Below the pieces are notes generated by a model. The model did no database searches. It saw only the letters and a program-made list of their open reading frames with translations, and was not told where the DNA came from. A stretch of 64,000 nucleotides of DNA from Bacillus timonensis (GTDB lineage Bacteria; Bacillota; Bacilli; Bacillales; Bacillaceae_L). The stretch is taken from positions 248,960 to 312,959 of the forward strand of contig NZ_HE610989.1 of NCBI RefSeq assembly GCF_000285535.1, given 5' to 3'. This document shows, in pieces, positions 1 to 8,476 of the stretch (positions are counted from its first letter, which is position 1; every line of letters begins with the position of its first letter). The position numbers were made by a program, and so were the translations under genes.

Positions 1-11
1 TTATGAATATG

Positions 12-40
12 AAAAAACCCTTTTCTCAAGAGGAAAAGGG
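12..40 (-). terminator. Terminator of fur
   Basis: An 8-bp stem (CCCTTTTC/GAAAAGGG) lies next to an A-run at 12-17, which becomes a U-tract on the minus strand. It sits just after the fur stop codon, so it is an intrinsic terminator for fur. Confidence 0.85.
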
Positions 41-44
41 CCGT

Positions 45-515
45 TTATTCGAGATGATTCGTTTCTTCTTTTGCAACTTTATCATGACAACGATGACAAA
101 TACCATGGAAAGTTAAACGATGGTCTTTAATAATAAAATTCCAATTCTTTTCAACGATTTCTTCTACATCCTCGAGGAGATCCTCTTGAATTTCATCGAC
201 TGCACCACATTCGATACATACGAGGTGATGATGGAAATGTGCTGCTCCTTCTTGGCGAAGATCGTATCTTGATACACCATCTCCGAAATTTATTTTATCA
301 ACAATCTTTAATTCGGTGAGTAATTCAAGTGTCCGATATACAGTTGCTAAGCCGATTTCTGGCGACTTCTCTTTTACTAGGAGGTAAACGTCTTCGGCAC
401 TTAAATGATCTTCTTCATGTTCTAGTAGTACCCGTACGGTCGCCTCACGCTGTGGAGTAAGCTTATAGCTAGACGAATGCAACTGTTTCTTTATCCGATC
501 GATCCGATTTTCCAT
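45..515 (-). CDS. fur: Ferric uptake regulator Fur
   Basis: This 156-residue protein is a Fur-family metal-dependent repressor that blocks iron-uptake genes when Fe2+ is plentiful. It has an N-terminal winged helix (about residues 1-80), then the metal/dimer domain with the His-rich AAHFHHHLVC stretch and two CxxC pairs (CIECG, CHRCH) for structural zinc. The sequence is nearly the same as B. subtilis Fur from MENRIDRIKK onward. An upstream reading-frame extension is rejected because GGAGGG lies about 9 nt before the ATG at 515 and the promoter overlaps the extension. fur is followed by its own terminator. PerR control is possible because a Per-box-like site abuts the -35. The family call is firm; the exact regulon is inference. 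Confidence 0.97.
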   Translation of the reverse strand: MENRIDRIKKQLHSSSYKLTPQREATVRVLLEHEEDHLSAEDVYLLVKEKSPEIGLATVYRTLELLTELKIVDKINFGDGVSRYDLRQEGAAHFHHHLVCIECGAVDEIQEDLLEDVEEIVEKNWNFIIKDHRLTFHGICHRCHDKVAKEETNHLE

Positions 516-548
516 GTAAAACTTTCCCTCCCTCGCCGTTACTTCATT

Positions 549-592
549 ATTATACCAGAAGAAGGGGCGCTGTCCAAATAAAATAATTATAA
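549..592 (-). promoter_or_regulatory. Sigma-A promoter of fur with Per-box-like site
   Basis: On the minus strand TTGGAC (572-577) and TATAAT (549-554) are 17 bp apart, and TGG precedes the -10. Directly upstream, 578-592 reads TTATAATTATTTTAT, which matches the PerR consensus TTATAATNATTATAA at 13 of 15 positions. In B. subtilis fur is a PerR target; control here is inferred. Confidence 0.7.
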
Positions 593-629
593 ATAACAAG
601 AAGTATTTAGTATCATTTAATAATTATTA

Positions 630-1277
630 TTATTTATTAACCACATCAATTATTTCTTTCATTAGAACCGGAGAAGCAAACGCCTCCACAGCTGAAGCGG
701 TTAAAATCACAAAGCTAACAGCAATCATTAGCAGAGAATACCGTGTTAGCAATTGTAAAATTGGTTCATTCATTCGCTTCATAAATTGTTGTCGAATCAT
801 TTTTAGTGAGAATGCGACTGCAACTGTACCTACGACAATAAATGTGGGAATGATTAATAGATTTTGTGGAAGTACGGAAACAAATGATAAGAGAAAGCCA
901 CTCCATCCCATTTGATTGACAAGAAAGCCCACCGTAAATCCAACAACAACCCCTTTTAGGAATAAGAGGATTAAGATAATCGGTAAACCGATAATTGAAA
1001 TTCCTAAAATCCACATAAGCCCTACATATTTAAGGTTATGAAGAAAGCTTTGTTTAAACATGTCGGTTGAATTTGCATAGGTTCCTTCAGAAACTTCACC
1101 GAAAAATCGACTTAAGTAGAAAAATAGATCCTCTTTTTGAATGGGGTTTAGACTGTTTACGACAATTGCTCCAAAAATGACTCCCATTAAGAATAGTACG
1201 GAAATAAATAAATATATGGATGAATGTTCTCGAAAATGGGCAGCTACGATTTTTTTATATGATTGTTGCTTTCTCAT
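630..1277 (-). CDS. spoIIM: Stage II sporulation protein M
   Basis: This 215-residue integral membrane protein matches SpoIIM, part of the SpoIIDMP machine in the mother-cell membrane that thins septal peptidoglycan and drives forespore engulfment. Several hydrophobic helices are visible: about residues 20-42, 85-115, 125-165 and 180-200. The N-terminus MRKQQSYKK is short and basic, as in the family. The ATG at 1277 is preceded by AGGAGG. fur lies downstream and yqxK upstream, the B. subtilis order. A sigma-E-like promoter sits 31-59 bp upstream of the start codon, fitting mother-cell expression. Identity is secure from sequence and synteny. Confidence 0.95.
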   Translation of the reverse strand: MRKQQSYKKIVAAHFREHSSIYLFISVLFLMGVIFGAIVVNSLNPIQKEDLFFYLSRFFGEVSEGTYANSTDMFKQSFLHNLKYVGLMWILGISIIGLPIILILLFLKGVVVGFTVGFLVNQMGWSGFLLSFVSVLPQNLLIIPTFIVVGTVAVAFSLKMIRQQFMKRMNEPILQLLTRYSLLMIAVSFVILTASAVEAFASPVLMKEIIDVVNK

Positions 1278-1307
1278 CTATCGTTCCTCCTATCAATCTT
1301 CTAATAG

Positions 1308-1336
1308 ATTCTATGAGGTCGAATAGATTTCTATGA
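1308..1336 (-). promoter_or_regulatory. Sigma-E-like promoter of spoIIM
   Basis: On the minus strand TCATAGA (1330-1336) and CATAGAAT (1308-1315) are separated by 14 bp. The -10 differs from the sigma-E consensus CATACANT at one position. spoIIM is a known sigma-E gene in B. subtilis. Confidence 0.6.
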
Positions 1337-1381
1337 CAACTAAACAAAACTATTTCTAGTAATTTAATCATTTGTTGTAGT

Positions 1382-1410
1382 AAAAAAAGAGACTCCTTTA
1401 TTTGGAGTCT
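1382..1410 (-). terminator. Terminator of yqxK
   Basis: The stem AGACTCC (1390-1396)/GGAGTCT (1404-1410) has an A-run at 1382-1388 that forms a U-tract on the minus strand. It overlaps the 3' end of the yqxK frame and separates it from spoIIM. Confidence 0.8.
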
Positions 1411-2567
1411 ACTTTACCGTATTTACCGCCACCACCGGATTTAAGGCGAAGTTTGCCTTGTCTAGCTTGGATGATAACATCAACAATTGAACCTTTGACG
1501 ACACGTAGTAATTCTTCTTCAGGAACTTCATGAAGGATTGCCATCTCAGTTTTAAAATAATCCCTAAGTTTTTGTAAGGTTTTAGGTCCTAGCCCAGGAA
1601 TAAATTCCAGCGGAACCTGATGCACGTATGGCGGTCGGTTTAGATTCGGTTGGTCGGTATTTTTTAACTCCTGTAACCTGTCAAACACTCCTTTAACAAA
1701 TCCTTTATGACCACAATTCGGACAAACCTCTGTAGTTACATCCTCAATCAATGTTAAACATTTATCACATGTTGTTTTATGATATTTTCCCAACAAAGGA
1801 TCTAAACCATAATTTGCAACAATTTCTCTGCCATCTAATTGATGAAGAGCTAGTCTTAGTTCTTCAAATGTAGGCTCCTGCATTTTTATAATTTGATATT
1901 CTCTTGCGATTTTTGGTAATGAATGCGCATCAGAATTAGAAACAAAAGAAAGCTGATGCAATTCTTTAATCTGGTCTGCCATATCTGTATTCGAGCTCAA
2001 ACCAAGTTCAATACCATCCATTAATTCCGCATCAAACACTTCCGTTAACGATTGTTGTACCCCCCGACCATACATGCTTTTGTAAGGTGTAAAAACATGG
2101 GCAGGTATAAAAATTCCTGATAATTCTTTTACCTTCTTCTGTAGCTCTCTTCCGTCTACATAAATTCTTTGCGAGCTTAAGGTTATATTTTTCATCCTTT
2201 CAGAAAGCCATGCTGAAAATACCTTCATTTTTTCAATTGTTGGCATAAAAGCCAAAACGTGGATGGGGCCTTTGCAGTTCTCATCGTAAATTTCCAGCTC
2301 ACTGCCTAAAATGAGAGTTACATTCTTAAAGCGAAGTCCCCCCTCTTCATATGGGTACACCTCTCCATGTTCGAGTAAATCCTCTAACTCCCCAATGACT
2401 TCTGGAACATGACAATCAATTACACCAATCATGTCCATTCCTTTAATTTCAGTGGACTCATGTAGGATATTTCCGATTGTTAGTGACTTGGCTCCTGTGA
2501 TTTTAACTGGTCTACCTGAGTTCGTTCTCCCAATATGAATATGTAGGTCAACATAGTATTTGTTCAT
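1398..2567 (-). CDS. yqxK: Endonuclease Q-like PHP protein (TIGR00375 family)
   Basis: This 389-residue protein has an N-terminal PHP metal-hydrolase domain beginning with DLHIHIG. A zinc-binding segment follows, with CDKC and CPNC pairs near residues 270-300. A C-terminal helix-hairpin-helix (IPGLGPKTLQKL, near 335) would contact DNA. This layout is that of the EndoQ-type family, whose archaeal member cuts DNA 5' of deaminated bases such as uracil and hypoxanthine. The Bacillus protein is often listed only as conserved. It starts with ATG, with AGGAGA inside the end of nudF only 6 bp upstream, so the two are likely cotranscribed. A role in repair of deaminated DNA is inferred from family membership. 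Confidence 0.85.
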   Translation of the reverse strand: MNKYYVDLHIHIGRTNSGRPVKITGAKSLTIGNILHESTEIKGMDMIGVIDCHVPEVIGELEDLLEHGEVYPYEEGGLRFKNVTLILGSELEIYDENCKGPIHVLAFMPTIEKMKVFSAWLSERMKNITLSSQRIYVDGRELQKKVKELSGIFIPAHVFTPYKSMYGRGVQQSLTEVFDAELMDGIELGLSSNTDMADQIKELHQLSFVSNSDAHSLPKIAREYQIIKMQEPTFEELRLALHQLDGREIVANYGLDPLLGKYHKTTCDKCLTLIEDVTTEVCPNCGHKGFVKGVFDRLQELKNTDQPNLNRPPYVHQVPLEFIPGLGPKTLQKLRDYFKTEMAILHEVPEEELLRVVKGSIVDVIIQARQGKLRLKSGGGGKYGKVDSK

Positions 2568-2573
2568 GTTGGC

Positions 2574-3125
2574 TTATTCTCCTAAAGCTTTCTGTAGCTG
2601 TAAATACTGTACTGCATAAGCCGTTTTTGCATCAAAAATTTTCTTTTCTGTTATAAACTCAAGTGCTTTATCTAATGTAATTTCGAGTACATCTACAAAT
2701 TCGTCCTCATCCAAACCAGCTGGGTTTTCAATTCTTTTTAAACCTTTTGCAATAAAAAGATGAACTAATTCATCTGCAAATCCTGGTGATGTATAAAAAG
2801 AAATCAGCGGTGTCAATGTTTCACAATCATAACCAGTTTCTTCTTCTAGTTCTCGTTTAGCAGTAGATTCTGGTGATTCTCCCTTTTCAAGCTTTCCAGC
2901 TGGGATTTCAACAATTACCTTCTCTAATGCTTTTCGATATTGCTGCACCATGACAATTTTATCATCATCGGTTAATGCAAGAATAGCAACAGCACCCGGA
3001 TGTTTGATAAGTTCTCGTCGACTAGTATTGCCATTTGGTAATTCTACCTCTTCTATATGCAAATCAATTACCTTTCCTTCAAAAAGAACTTCCCTACTAA
3101 TTGTCTTTTCTAGTAAATGGTCCAT
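2574..3125 (-). CDS. nudF: ADP-ribose pyrophosphatase (Nudix hydrolase)
   Basis: This 183-residue cytosolic protein carries a full Nudix box: GKLEKGESPES followed by the RELEEETG core at about residues 80-103, which binds Mg2+. The length and N-terminal beta region match the ADP-ribose pyrophosphatase NudF (YqkG), which hydrolyses ADP-ribose to AMP and ribose 5-phosphate. The ATG at 3125 is preceded by AAGGAG. It heads a minus-strand pair with yqxK and diverges from mciZ, as in B. subtilis. Substrate is assigned by family and synteny. Confidence 0.9.
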   Translation of the reverse strand: MDHLLEKTISREVLFEGKVIDLHIEEVELPNGNTSRRELIKHPGAVAILALTDDDKIVMVQQYRKALEKVIVEIPAGKLEKGESPESTAKRELEEETGYDCETLTPLISFYTSPGFADELVHLFIAKGLKRIENPAGLDEDEFVDVLEITLDKALEFITEKKIFDAKTAYAVQYLQLQKALGE

Positions 3126-3162
3126 TATTGCCAGCTCCTTGTTCTACGAAATCTTATTACTT

Positions 3163-3170
3163 CATACATT
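3163..3170 (+). promoter_or_regulatory. Sigma-E-like -10 element of mciZ
   Basis: CATACATT matches the sigma-E -10 consensus CATACANT and lies 47 bp before the mciZ start. The expected -35 (around 3142-3148) is weak. B. subtilis mciZ is sigma-E dependent, so this is a plausible site, not a certain one. Confidence 0.45.
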
Positions 3171-3217
3171 TTAGCATAGTTTGTTTATTAGTTTAAAAAC
3201 CTTGGGGGGTTTTGCAG

Positions 3218-3361
3218 GTGAAAATTGTCATTGGTGAGAATCGAGTTACACTAGTGGGGAAAGCTTGGGAAATTCGCACAAAACTTAAGGAATATCGTCG
3301 TTCCTATCAAACTGTCCAGGAATGGATCAATCAAGGAAAAGAACAACAAAAGAATAAATGA
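3218..3361 (+). CDS. mciZ: Mother-cell inhibitor of FtsZ, MciZ
   Basis: This 47-codon gene starts with GTG after a G-rich site (GGGGGG, about 8 nt before). The product has the core VGKAWEIRTKLKEY, the hallmark of MciZ, then a C-terminal segment ending in lysine/glutamine-rich residues. MciZ is a roughly 40-residue peptide made in the mother cell that caps FtsZ filaments and blocks a second Z-ring during sporulation. It lies between nudF and the aldo/keto reductase, its place in B. subtilis, and a sigma-E-type -10 is upstream. This version is a few residues longer at the C-terminus. Identity is confident despite the small size. Confidence 0.9.
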   Translation: MKIVIGENRVTLVGKAWEIRTKLKEYRRSYQTVQEWINQGKEQQKNK

Positions 3362-3460
3362 TTTACTCTTACTTCCCCTTCAAATCATTTGTGGTTCAGA
3401 CATGAAAAGGATAAAATGTGACTAGATGTTTATAGAATTGCACATTTTGGAGGGGATAGT

Positions 3461-4384
3461 ATGGAAAAAAGGAGAATTGGATCTTCCGACTTATTTGTCA
3501 GTAAAATAGGACTCGGCTGTATGTCAATTGGTACGGAAGAAAGGAAGGCATTACAAATAATTGATGCAGCATTGGATTTGGGAATCAATTATTTAGATAC
3601 TGCTGATTTATATGATCATGGCCTAAATGAAGAATTTGTTGGTAAAACCATTAAACAGAAAAGACAAGACATCATTCTTGCCACTAAAGTGGGAAACCGG
3701 TTTGAAAAGGGAAAAGAAGGATGGTCCTGGGATCCATCAAAAAAATACATTAAAGCAGCTGTAAAAGATAGTTTACAACGGTTGCAAACAGATTATATTG
3801 ACCTCTATCAACTCCATGGTGGAACGATGGAAGACAATATCGATGAAACAATTGAAGCATTCGAGGAGTTAAAACAAGAAGGTGTGATTCGTTATTATGG
3901 AATCTCTTCCATTCGTCCGAATGTGATACGAGAATATGTAAAGAAATCCTCCATTGTAAGTGTAATGATGCAATATAGCATTTTGGATAGACGCCCTGAG
4001 GAGCAAGTTCTTTCTTTTTTAAAAGAGCATGAAATTAGTGTTCTCGCACGTGGTCCAGTGGCTAAAGGTTTGCTCTCCAATCGACCAATTAAGAATGCTA
4101 GCCCAAGTATAAAACAAAATGGGTATCTTGATTATTCCTATGAGGAGCTTGTCGCTGTAATTTCTAGCTTACCCTCACAAGTAGCTACCAACAGGCCATT
4201 AACTGAAATAGCACTTCAATACTGTTTATTTGAGGATGCTGTAGCTTCAGTAGTCGCAGGAGCGAGTTCCATTCAGCAAATTGAAAAAAATGTTGAAGCT
4301 GCGAATGCAAAACCTTTAACAGCAGAAGAAATTAAGAAAATCAGGGAACTTTCAAAGACTTCTGTTTACAATCAACATCGGTAA
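3461..4384 (+). CDS. yqkF: Aldo/keto reductase (YqkF-like)
   Basis: This 307-residue protein is an NADPH-dependent aldo/keto reductase with a TIM-barrel fold. Visible family features are the start RRIGSSDLFVSKIGLGCMS, the Asp/Tyr region DTADLYDHGLNE (near 45-57), the catalytic Lys in LATKVGN, and His in DLYQLHGGT. The C-terminal part carries the cofactor-loop signature. The ATG at 3461 follows GGAGGGG. It is a single-gene unit closed by a hairpin terminator. Position matches B. subtilis yqkF. The physiological substrate is unknown; these enzymes reduce aldehydes and small ketones. Confidence 0.88.
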   Translation: MEKRRIGSSDLFVSKIGLGCMSIGTEERKALQIIDAALDLGINYLDTADLYDHGLNEEFVGKTIKQKRQDIILATKVGNRFEKGKEGWSWDPSKKYIKAAVKDSLQRLQTDYIDLYQLHGGTMEDNIDETIEAFEELKQEGVIRYYGISSIRPNVIREYVKKSSIVSVMMQYSILDRRPEEQVLSFLKEHEISVLARGPVAKGLLSNRPIKNASPSIKQNGYLDYSYEELVAVISSLPSQVATNRPLTEIALQYCLFEDAVASVVAGASSIQQIEKNVEAANAKPLTAEEIKKIRELSKTSVYNQHR

Positions 4385-4396
4385 TTCGGATTATAT

Positions 4397-4430
4397 AACC
4401 CCACAGTTGGAAATGTACTGTGGGGTTTTG
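4397..4430 (+). terminator. Terminator of yqkF
   Basis: The 9-bp stem CCCCACAGT/ACTGTGGGG (4399-4407, 4417-4425) is followed by TTTT. It lies 14 bp after the yqkF stop codon. Confidence 0.85.
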
Positions 4431-4433
4431 AAA

Positions 4434-4684
4434 TTATTTGAAGTCTGACCATTTAAGATTGCTATCATTTAATAGCTCTTCAAATGACTTATTTTTTCAC
4501 GTTTTCTACGTTCTTCTCTTTGTCTTTCAAGCTCTTCATCTTGTTTCTTCTGAGCTTCTTCTTGTAACTGCTGTTGTGTATGTTTTAATTTTGATACAAT
4601 ATCGTCATTCAGTAAATCTCCAAGACTTAGCTTTTCATCTTTTTGCTTTTTACCAGATGGCTTCTGTTGTTTCTTTTTAGCCAT
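4434..4684 (-). pseudogene. yqkE: YqkE-like DUF3886 protein, frameshifted near its end
   Basis: The readable frame runs from 4684 (ATG, GGAGGG upstream) to 4469 and gives 71 residues: a Lys/Gln-rich start (MAKKKQQKPSGKK), LSLGDLLNDDIVSKLK, then a charged helix. It ends with an atypical tail, ISHLKSY. If one A is added to the A6 run (plus-strand T6 at 4492-4497), the reading continues as NKSFEELLNDSNLKWSDFK and stops at 4434-4436. That is the usual conserved C-terminus of this family, giving 83 residues. So one base is missing, either as a sequence error or as a real shift. The small cytosolic protein has no known role. It follows yqkF as in B. subtilis. Confidence 0.85.
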
Positions 4685-4771
4685 AGTATTCCCTCCATAC
4701 GTAACCATTTCTATCTTTATTATATCACTAAAAAAGCGAATAACCACCAATGGTTACTCGCTAAAGTGTTC

Positions 4772-5428
4772 CTAGTATGCGTCTACTAAAATGTCATCCT
4801 CGATTATCAAATCTGGCTCTGTTGAAGCTTTTATTTCATCAACAGTAAATCCTTTCGCCACCTCGACCAATTTCAAACCATTTTTTGTAACGTCAAGTAC
4901 TGCACGATCAGTAATGATCCGATTGACAATGTTCTTTCCGGTTAAGGGTAGAGTACAATTTTTCAAGATTTTTGCTTCCCCTCTTTTGTTTACATGATCC
5001 ATAATGACAATGATTTTCTGGGCACCGTGAACTAGGTCCATTGCTCCACCCATTCCTTTAATCATTTTCCCTGGAATCATCCAGTTTGCAAGGTCACCTG
5101 TCTCTGAAACTTCCATGCCACCTAGGATAGCAATGTTGATATGGCCGCCGCGGATCATTGCAAACGATTCTGCACTGTCAAAATAAGCAGCACCAGGAAT
5201 TGCGGTAACAGTCTCTTTTCCAGCATTAATCAAATCAGGATCAACATTTTCTTCAGTTGGATATGGCCCAATCCCAAGCAACCCATTTTCTGATTGGAGA
5301 ACAACTTGTTTATTGGACGAAATATAGTTTGCAACAAGGGTTGGCATTCCGATGCCAAGATTTACATAAAAGCCATTTTCGATTTCCTTTTCAGCCCTTT
5401 TCGCAATCTTTTCACGAGAATTTGTCAT
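4772..5428 (-). CDS. scoB: 3-oxoacid CoA-transferase subunit B
   Basis: This 218-residue protein is the beta subunit of a two-subunit succinyl-CoA:3-ketoacid CoA-transferase. It contains the catalytic-glutamate region [14 protein letters not shown] (about residues 40-53), in which the Glu forms the acyl-CoA thioester intermediate. The glycine-rich [17 protein letters not shown] region is also typical. It converts acetoacetate plus an acyl-CoA donor to acetoacetyl-CoA with ScoA. It is last in a minus-strand operon thiolase-scoA-scoB, 13 bp after scoA. Subunit type is clear; the preferred CoA donor (succinyl- or acetyl-CoA) is inference. Confidence 0.92.
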   Translation of the reverse strand: MTNSREKIAKRAEKEIENGFYVNLGIGMPTLVANYISSNKQVVLQSENGLLGIGPYPTEENVDPDLINAGKETVTAIPGAAYFDSAESFAMIRGGHINIAILGGMEVSETGDLANWMIPGKMIKGMGGAMDLVHGAQKIIVIMDHVNKRGEAKILKNCTLPLTGKNIVNRIITDRAVLDVTKNGLKLVEVAKGFTVDEIKASTEPDLIIEDDILVDAY

Positions 5429-5441
5429 AGCTTTCTCCCTC

Positions 5442-6137
5442 CTATTTTGATAATGTCAATCGTTCAATCCGCTTTTTTTGTTCACCAACAATTAATCCTT
5501 GGACATAGATACTAGGTGTATGAATCATATTGGGGTCCAGTTCACCAATCTCATAAAGTTCCTCAACCTCGGCAATTGTAACCTTCCCTGCAGCCGCAAT
5601 CATAGGATTAAAATTTCGGGCTGTCTTGTTATAGATCAAATTCCCCATTTTATCCGCCTTTTCAGCACGAACTAGGCTAAAATCAGCTACAAAAGCTTCT
5701 TCCAATAAATATTCTTTTCCATTAAATTCACGGGTTTCTTTCCCTTCAGCAATTGGTGTTCCAACCCCTGCAGGAGTATAAAATGCAGGAATACCAGCTC
5801 CACCTGCTCTAATTTTTTCTGCCAATGTCCCCTGTGGAACAAGTTCCACCTCAAGTTCTCCTGAAAGAGCTTGGCGTTCAAACTCCTTGTTTTCACCAAC
5901 GTATGAACCAATCATTTTCGAAATTTGTTTATTGTGTAAAAGTAAGCCAAGCCCCCAATCATCAACACCGCAGTTATTAGAGATTACGGTTAGGTCCTTC
6001 ACTCCTGATTCAGCCAATGCCAAAATTAAATTTTCTGGGATACCGCACAATCCAAATCCACCAACCATAATCGTGGAACCATTCTTGATTTCCTTTACCG
6101 CTTCTTGAAAAGAAGTATATATTGGTTTCATTTTCAC
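5442..6137 (-). CDS. scoA: 3-oxoacid CoA-transferase subunit A
   Basis: This 231-residue protein is the alpha subunit of the CoA-transferase. It shows the family start [19 protein letters not shown] (residues 19-37), the CoA-binding glycine-rich segment, and [16 protein letters not shown] near 110-125. It pairs with ScoB to activate acetoacetate. The thiolase gene ends 6 bp upstream, so the three form one operon. With the divergent HMG-CoA lyase gene, this gives a route from HMG-CoA through acetoacetate to acetyl-CoA. Confidence 0.92.
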   Translation of the reverse strand: MKMKPIYTSFQEAVKEIKNGSTIMVGGFGLCGIPENLILALAESGVKDLTVISNNCGVDDWGLGLLLHNKQISKMIGSYVGENKEFERQALSGELEVELVPQGTLAEKIRAGGAGIPAFYTPAGVGTPIAEGKETREFNGKEYLLEEAFVADFSLVRAEKADKMGNLIYNKTARNFNPMIAAAGKVTIAEVEELYEIGELDPNMIHTPSIYVQGLIVGEQKKRIERLTLSK

Positions 6138-6143
6138 ACCCCA

Positions 6144-7331
6144 TTATTCGATATTTTCAACTATTGTTGCAACACCTTGACCCCCACCAATACATAAAGT
6201 AGCTAATCCGTAACGGTCTTTACGACGTTTTAGCTCATGAATAAGAGTAACGAGAATTCTCGCACCACTTGCTCCAATTGGATGTCCTAAAGCAATTGCG
6301 CCTCCATTCACATTTAAAATATCATGATTAAAATGGAGTTCGCGGTCAACCGCAATTGACTGAGCAGCAAATGCTTCATTTGCTTCAATTAAGTCCATAT
6401 CACTGACACATAACCCTGCCTTTCCCATTGCCTTTTTCACTGCAGTAACTGGCCCAATCCCCATTATGCTTGGGTCAACACCGGCATTTCCATTTGCTTT
6501 AATGGTGACTAATGCTTTTATGCCTAATTCATCTGCTTTCTTCTTACTCATGACGACAAATGCTGCTGCTCCATCATTTATTCCTGATGCATTACCTGCT
6601 GTAACTGATCCATCTTTTTTAAATGCTGGGCGCAAGCTGCCAAGCCTTTCCAAAGTAGTGCCTGCTTTAGGGTATTCATCAGTATCAAAGACAATGCTTC
6701 CTTTTTTCCGTTGTGGAATCTCAACAGGCACAATTTCATCTTTAAATTTACCTGCCTCAATTGCCGCAATCGCTCTTTCCTGACTACGTTCTGCAAAACG
6801 ATCCTGTTCTTCCCTTGTAATTTCGTATTTATCACACAAATTTTCTGCAGTAATTCCCATATGATAATCATTAAATGCACACCATAACCCATCGGAAATC
6901 ATGCTATCAACCATTTTTTGGTCGCCCATTTTAAAACCATTTCGAGCTCCCTTTAACAGATAAGGCGCTTGGCTCATATTTTCCATTCCACCAGCGACAA
7001 TCAGTTCTGCATCACCAGCTATAATAGCCTGTGTCGCTAAGTGCACGGCTTTTAATCCTGAACCACAAACCTTATTAATTGTCATCGCCGGAGTTTCCAC
7101 GCTCAGTCCAGCTTTAATCGCTGCCTGTCTCGCAGGATTTTGTCCCACTCCCGCCTGCAAAACATTTCCCATAATGACTTCGTCCACTAGCTTTGGATCT
7201 ACTCCCGCTCTTTCCAAAGCGCCTTTGATGACAACCGCACCAAGTTCCGGAGCTGGAACGGATTGCAAACTACCTCCAAAACTACCAATCGCCGTTCTGA
7301 CAGCGCTTACAATCACAACATCATTACTCAT
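6144..7331 (-). CDS. Acetyl-CoA C-acetyltransferase (thiolase)
   Basis: This 395-residue thiolase has the nucleophilic Cys in [13 protein letters not shown] (near residue 89), the NEAFAAQ motif, the His in [10 protein letters not shown] (near 350) and the second Cys in LCIGGGQG (near 380). Length is that of type II acetoacetyl-CoA thiolases. It cleaves acetoacetyl-CoA to two acetyl-CoA, the next step after ScoAB. It starts with ATG and GGAGAG is upstream. Gene order thiolase-scoA-scoB supports catabolic use of acetoacetate. It could equally act in the biosynthetic direction (PHB or butyrate-type routes), but no such genes are in the window. Confidence 0.93.
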   Translation of the reverse strand: MSNDVVIVSAVRTAIGSFGGSLQSVPAPELGAVVIKGALERAGVDPKLVDEVIMGNVLQAGVGQNPARQAAIKAGLSVETPAMTINKVCGSGLKAVHLATQAIIAGDAELIVAGGMENMSQAPYLLKGARNGFKMGDQKMVDSMISDGLWCAFNDYHMGITAENLCDKYEITREEQDRFAERSQERAIAAIEAGKFKDEIVPVEIPQRKKGSIVFDTDEYPKAGTTLERLGSLRPAFKKDGSVTAGNASGINDGAAAFVVMSKKKADELGIKALVTIKANGNAGVDPSIMGIGPVTAVKKAMGKAGLCVSDMDLIEANEAFAAQSIAVDRELHFNHDILNVNGGAIALGHPIGASGARILVTLIHELKRRKDRYGLATLCIGGGQGVATIVENIE

Positions 7332-7508
7332 ATCAACATCTCTCCTTTATTCCTGAATAAACTTAGCCTATATGTATCCAATATCATGTATATTTCGATG
7401 CATTTTTCGAAATACCTCTTATTTTGTCCAAATTCCTATTATTCTTGCTTTTTAAGAAAATCCTCCACTAAAATAGAGATAACAATACGTTTTGCTGGAG
7501 GGTTGTCA

Positions 7509-8402
7509 ATGCAATTACCTGAGCAAGTTACGATAATTGAAGTAGGTCCAAGAGACGGACTGCAAAATGAGAAAAGCTTAATCCCAACAGAGGCTAAAAT
7601 TGAATTTATAAAAAAATTAAAAATGGCAGGCTGTCAAGAAATGGAGCTTACTTCATTTGTTTCGCCAAAATGGGTACCGCAGATGAAGGATGCAAAAGAA
7701 ATCATTACATCTTGTTTAGATGATACTCGTAATATCGTCCTTTCTCCTAATCGAATAGGAATTGAAAGACTATACGAAACGAATTGTAAAGCCGTTGCTG
7801 TTTTTGTTGGGGTAAGTGAAAGCTTTAATAAAAAGAATATTAATAAAACAACCACTGAGAGTATGGAAGAACTACAGCCCCTTATTCAGGAACTAAAGGA
7901 AAAAGGATATTTTGTACGGGCCTGCATTTCCACATCATTTTATTGTCCGTATGAAGGAAAAGTAGATGAAGAAGCGGTTGTAAAGCTATGCTCAACCTTT
8001 GTACAATTCGGTGTTGATGAATTAAGTGTGGCTGATACGATAGGAAAAGCAAATCCACTAGAGGTTTTTTCTCTTTTTTCAAAGCTAAAAAAAGAGCTGC
8101 CTAACACAATATTAACTGCTCATTTTCATGACACTCGCGGTATGGCACTTGCAAATATAGTTGCTGCCCTACAAGCAGGAGTTAACCGATTTGACACTTC
8201 TGCAGGTGGATTAGGTGGATGTCCATTTGCACCAGGTGCAACTGGTAATGTTGCGACGGAAGATGTTGTGTATATGCTTGAAGAAATGGGTATACAAACA
8301 GGCATCAATCTTTCAAAGCTTGTTGAAGCCGTTGACGTGATCAAACCTTATCTGACAAGAGAAATTGATAGCAAATTTTATCGGTTACAAACTACCAAAT
8401 AG
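7509..8402 (+). CDS. Hydroxymethylglutaryl-CoA lyase
   Basis: This 297-residue protein belongs to the HMG-CoA lyase branch of the DRE-TIM metallolyases. It has the start VTIIEVGPRDGLQNE with Asp/Arg for metal and substrate, the His-containing HFHDTRGMALAN, and the lyase signature GLGGCPFAPGATGN with its active-site Cys. It splits HMG-CoA to acetoacetate and acetyl-CoA, the last step of leucine breakdown. The ATG at 7509 is chosen because GGAGGG lies 6-8 nt before it; longer upstream reading has no site. It diverges from the thiolase-CoA-transferase operon, which uses its product. The methylcrotonyl-CoA carboxylase that would precede it is not in this window. Confidence 0.93.
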   Translation: MQLPEQVTIIEVGPRDGLQNEKSLIPTEAKIEFIKKLKMAGCQEMELTSFVSPKWVPQMKDAKEIITSCLDDTRNIVLSPNRIGIERLYETNCKAVAVFVGVSESFNKKNINKTTTESMEELQPLIQELKEKGYFVRACISTSFYCPYEGKVDEEAVVKLCSTFVQFGVDELSVADTIGKANPLEVFSLFSKLKKELPNTILTAHFHDTRGMALANIVAALQAGVNRFDTSAGGLGGCPFAPGATGNVATEDVVYMLEEMGIQTGINLSKLVEAVDVIKPYLTREIDSKFYRLQTTK

Positions 8403-8476
8403 GAATATTTCGGTTAACAACTCCACATCCTATCCATGAAATTATAAACATCCCCTCAGGATTGGAGTTGTTACCA

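Noticed and set aside
516..599. Upstream extension of the fur reading frame by 28 codons
   Set aside because: The extension overlaps the sigma-A promoter, and the ATG at 515 has a proper GGAGGG and matches the known Fur N-terminus.
7263..7508. Longer HMG-CoA lyase frame starting inside the thiolase gene
   Set aside because: No ribosome site at the early start; the ATG at 7509 with GGAGGG gives the family N-terminus.
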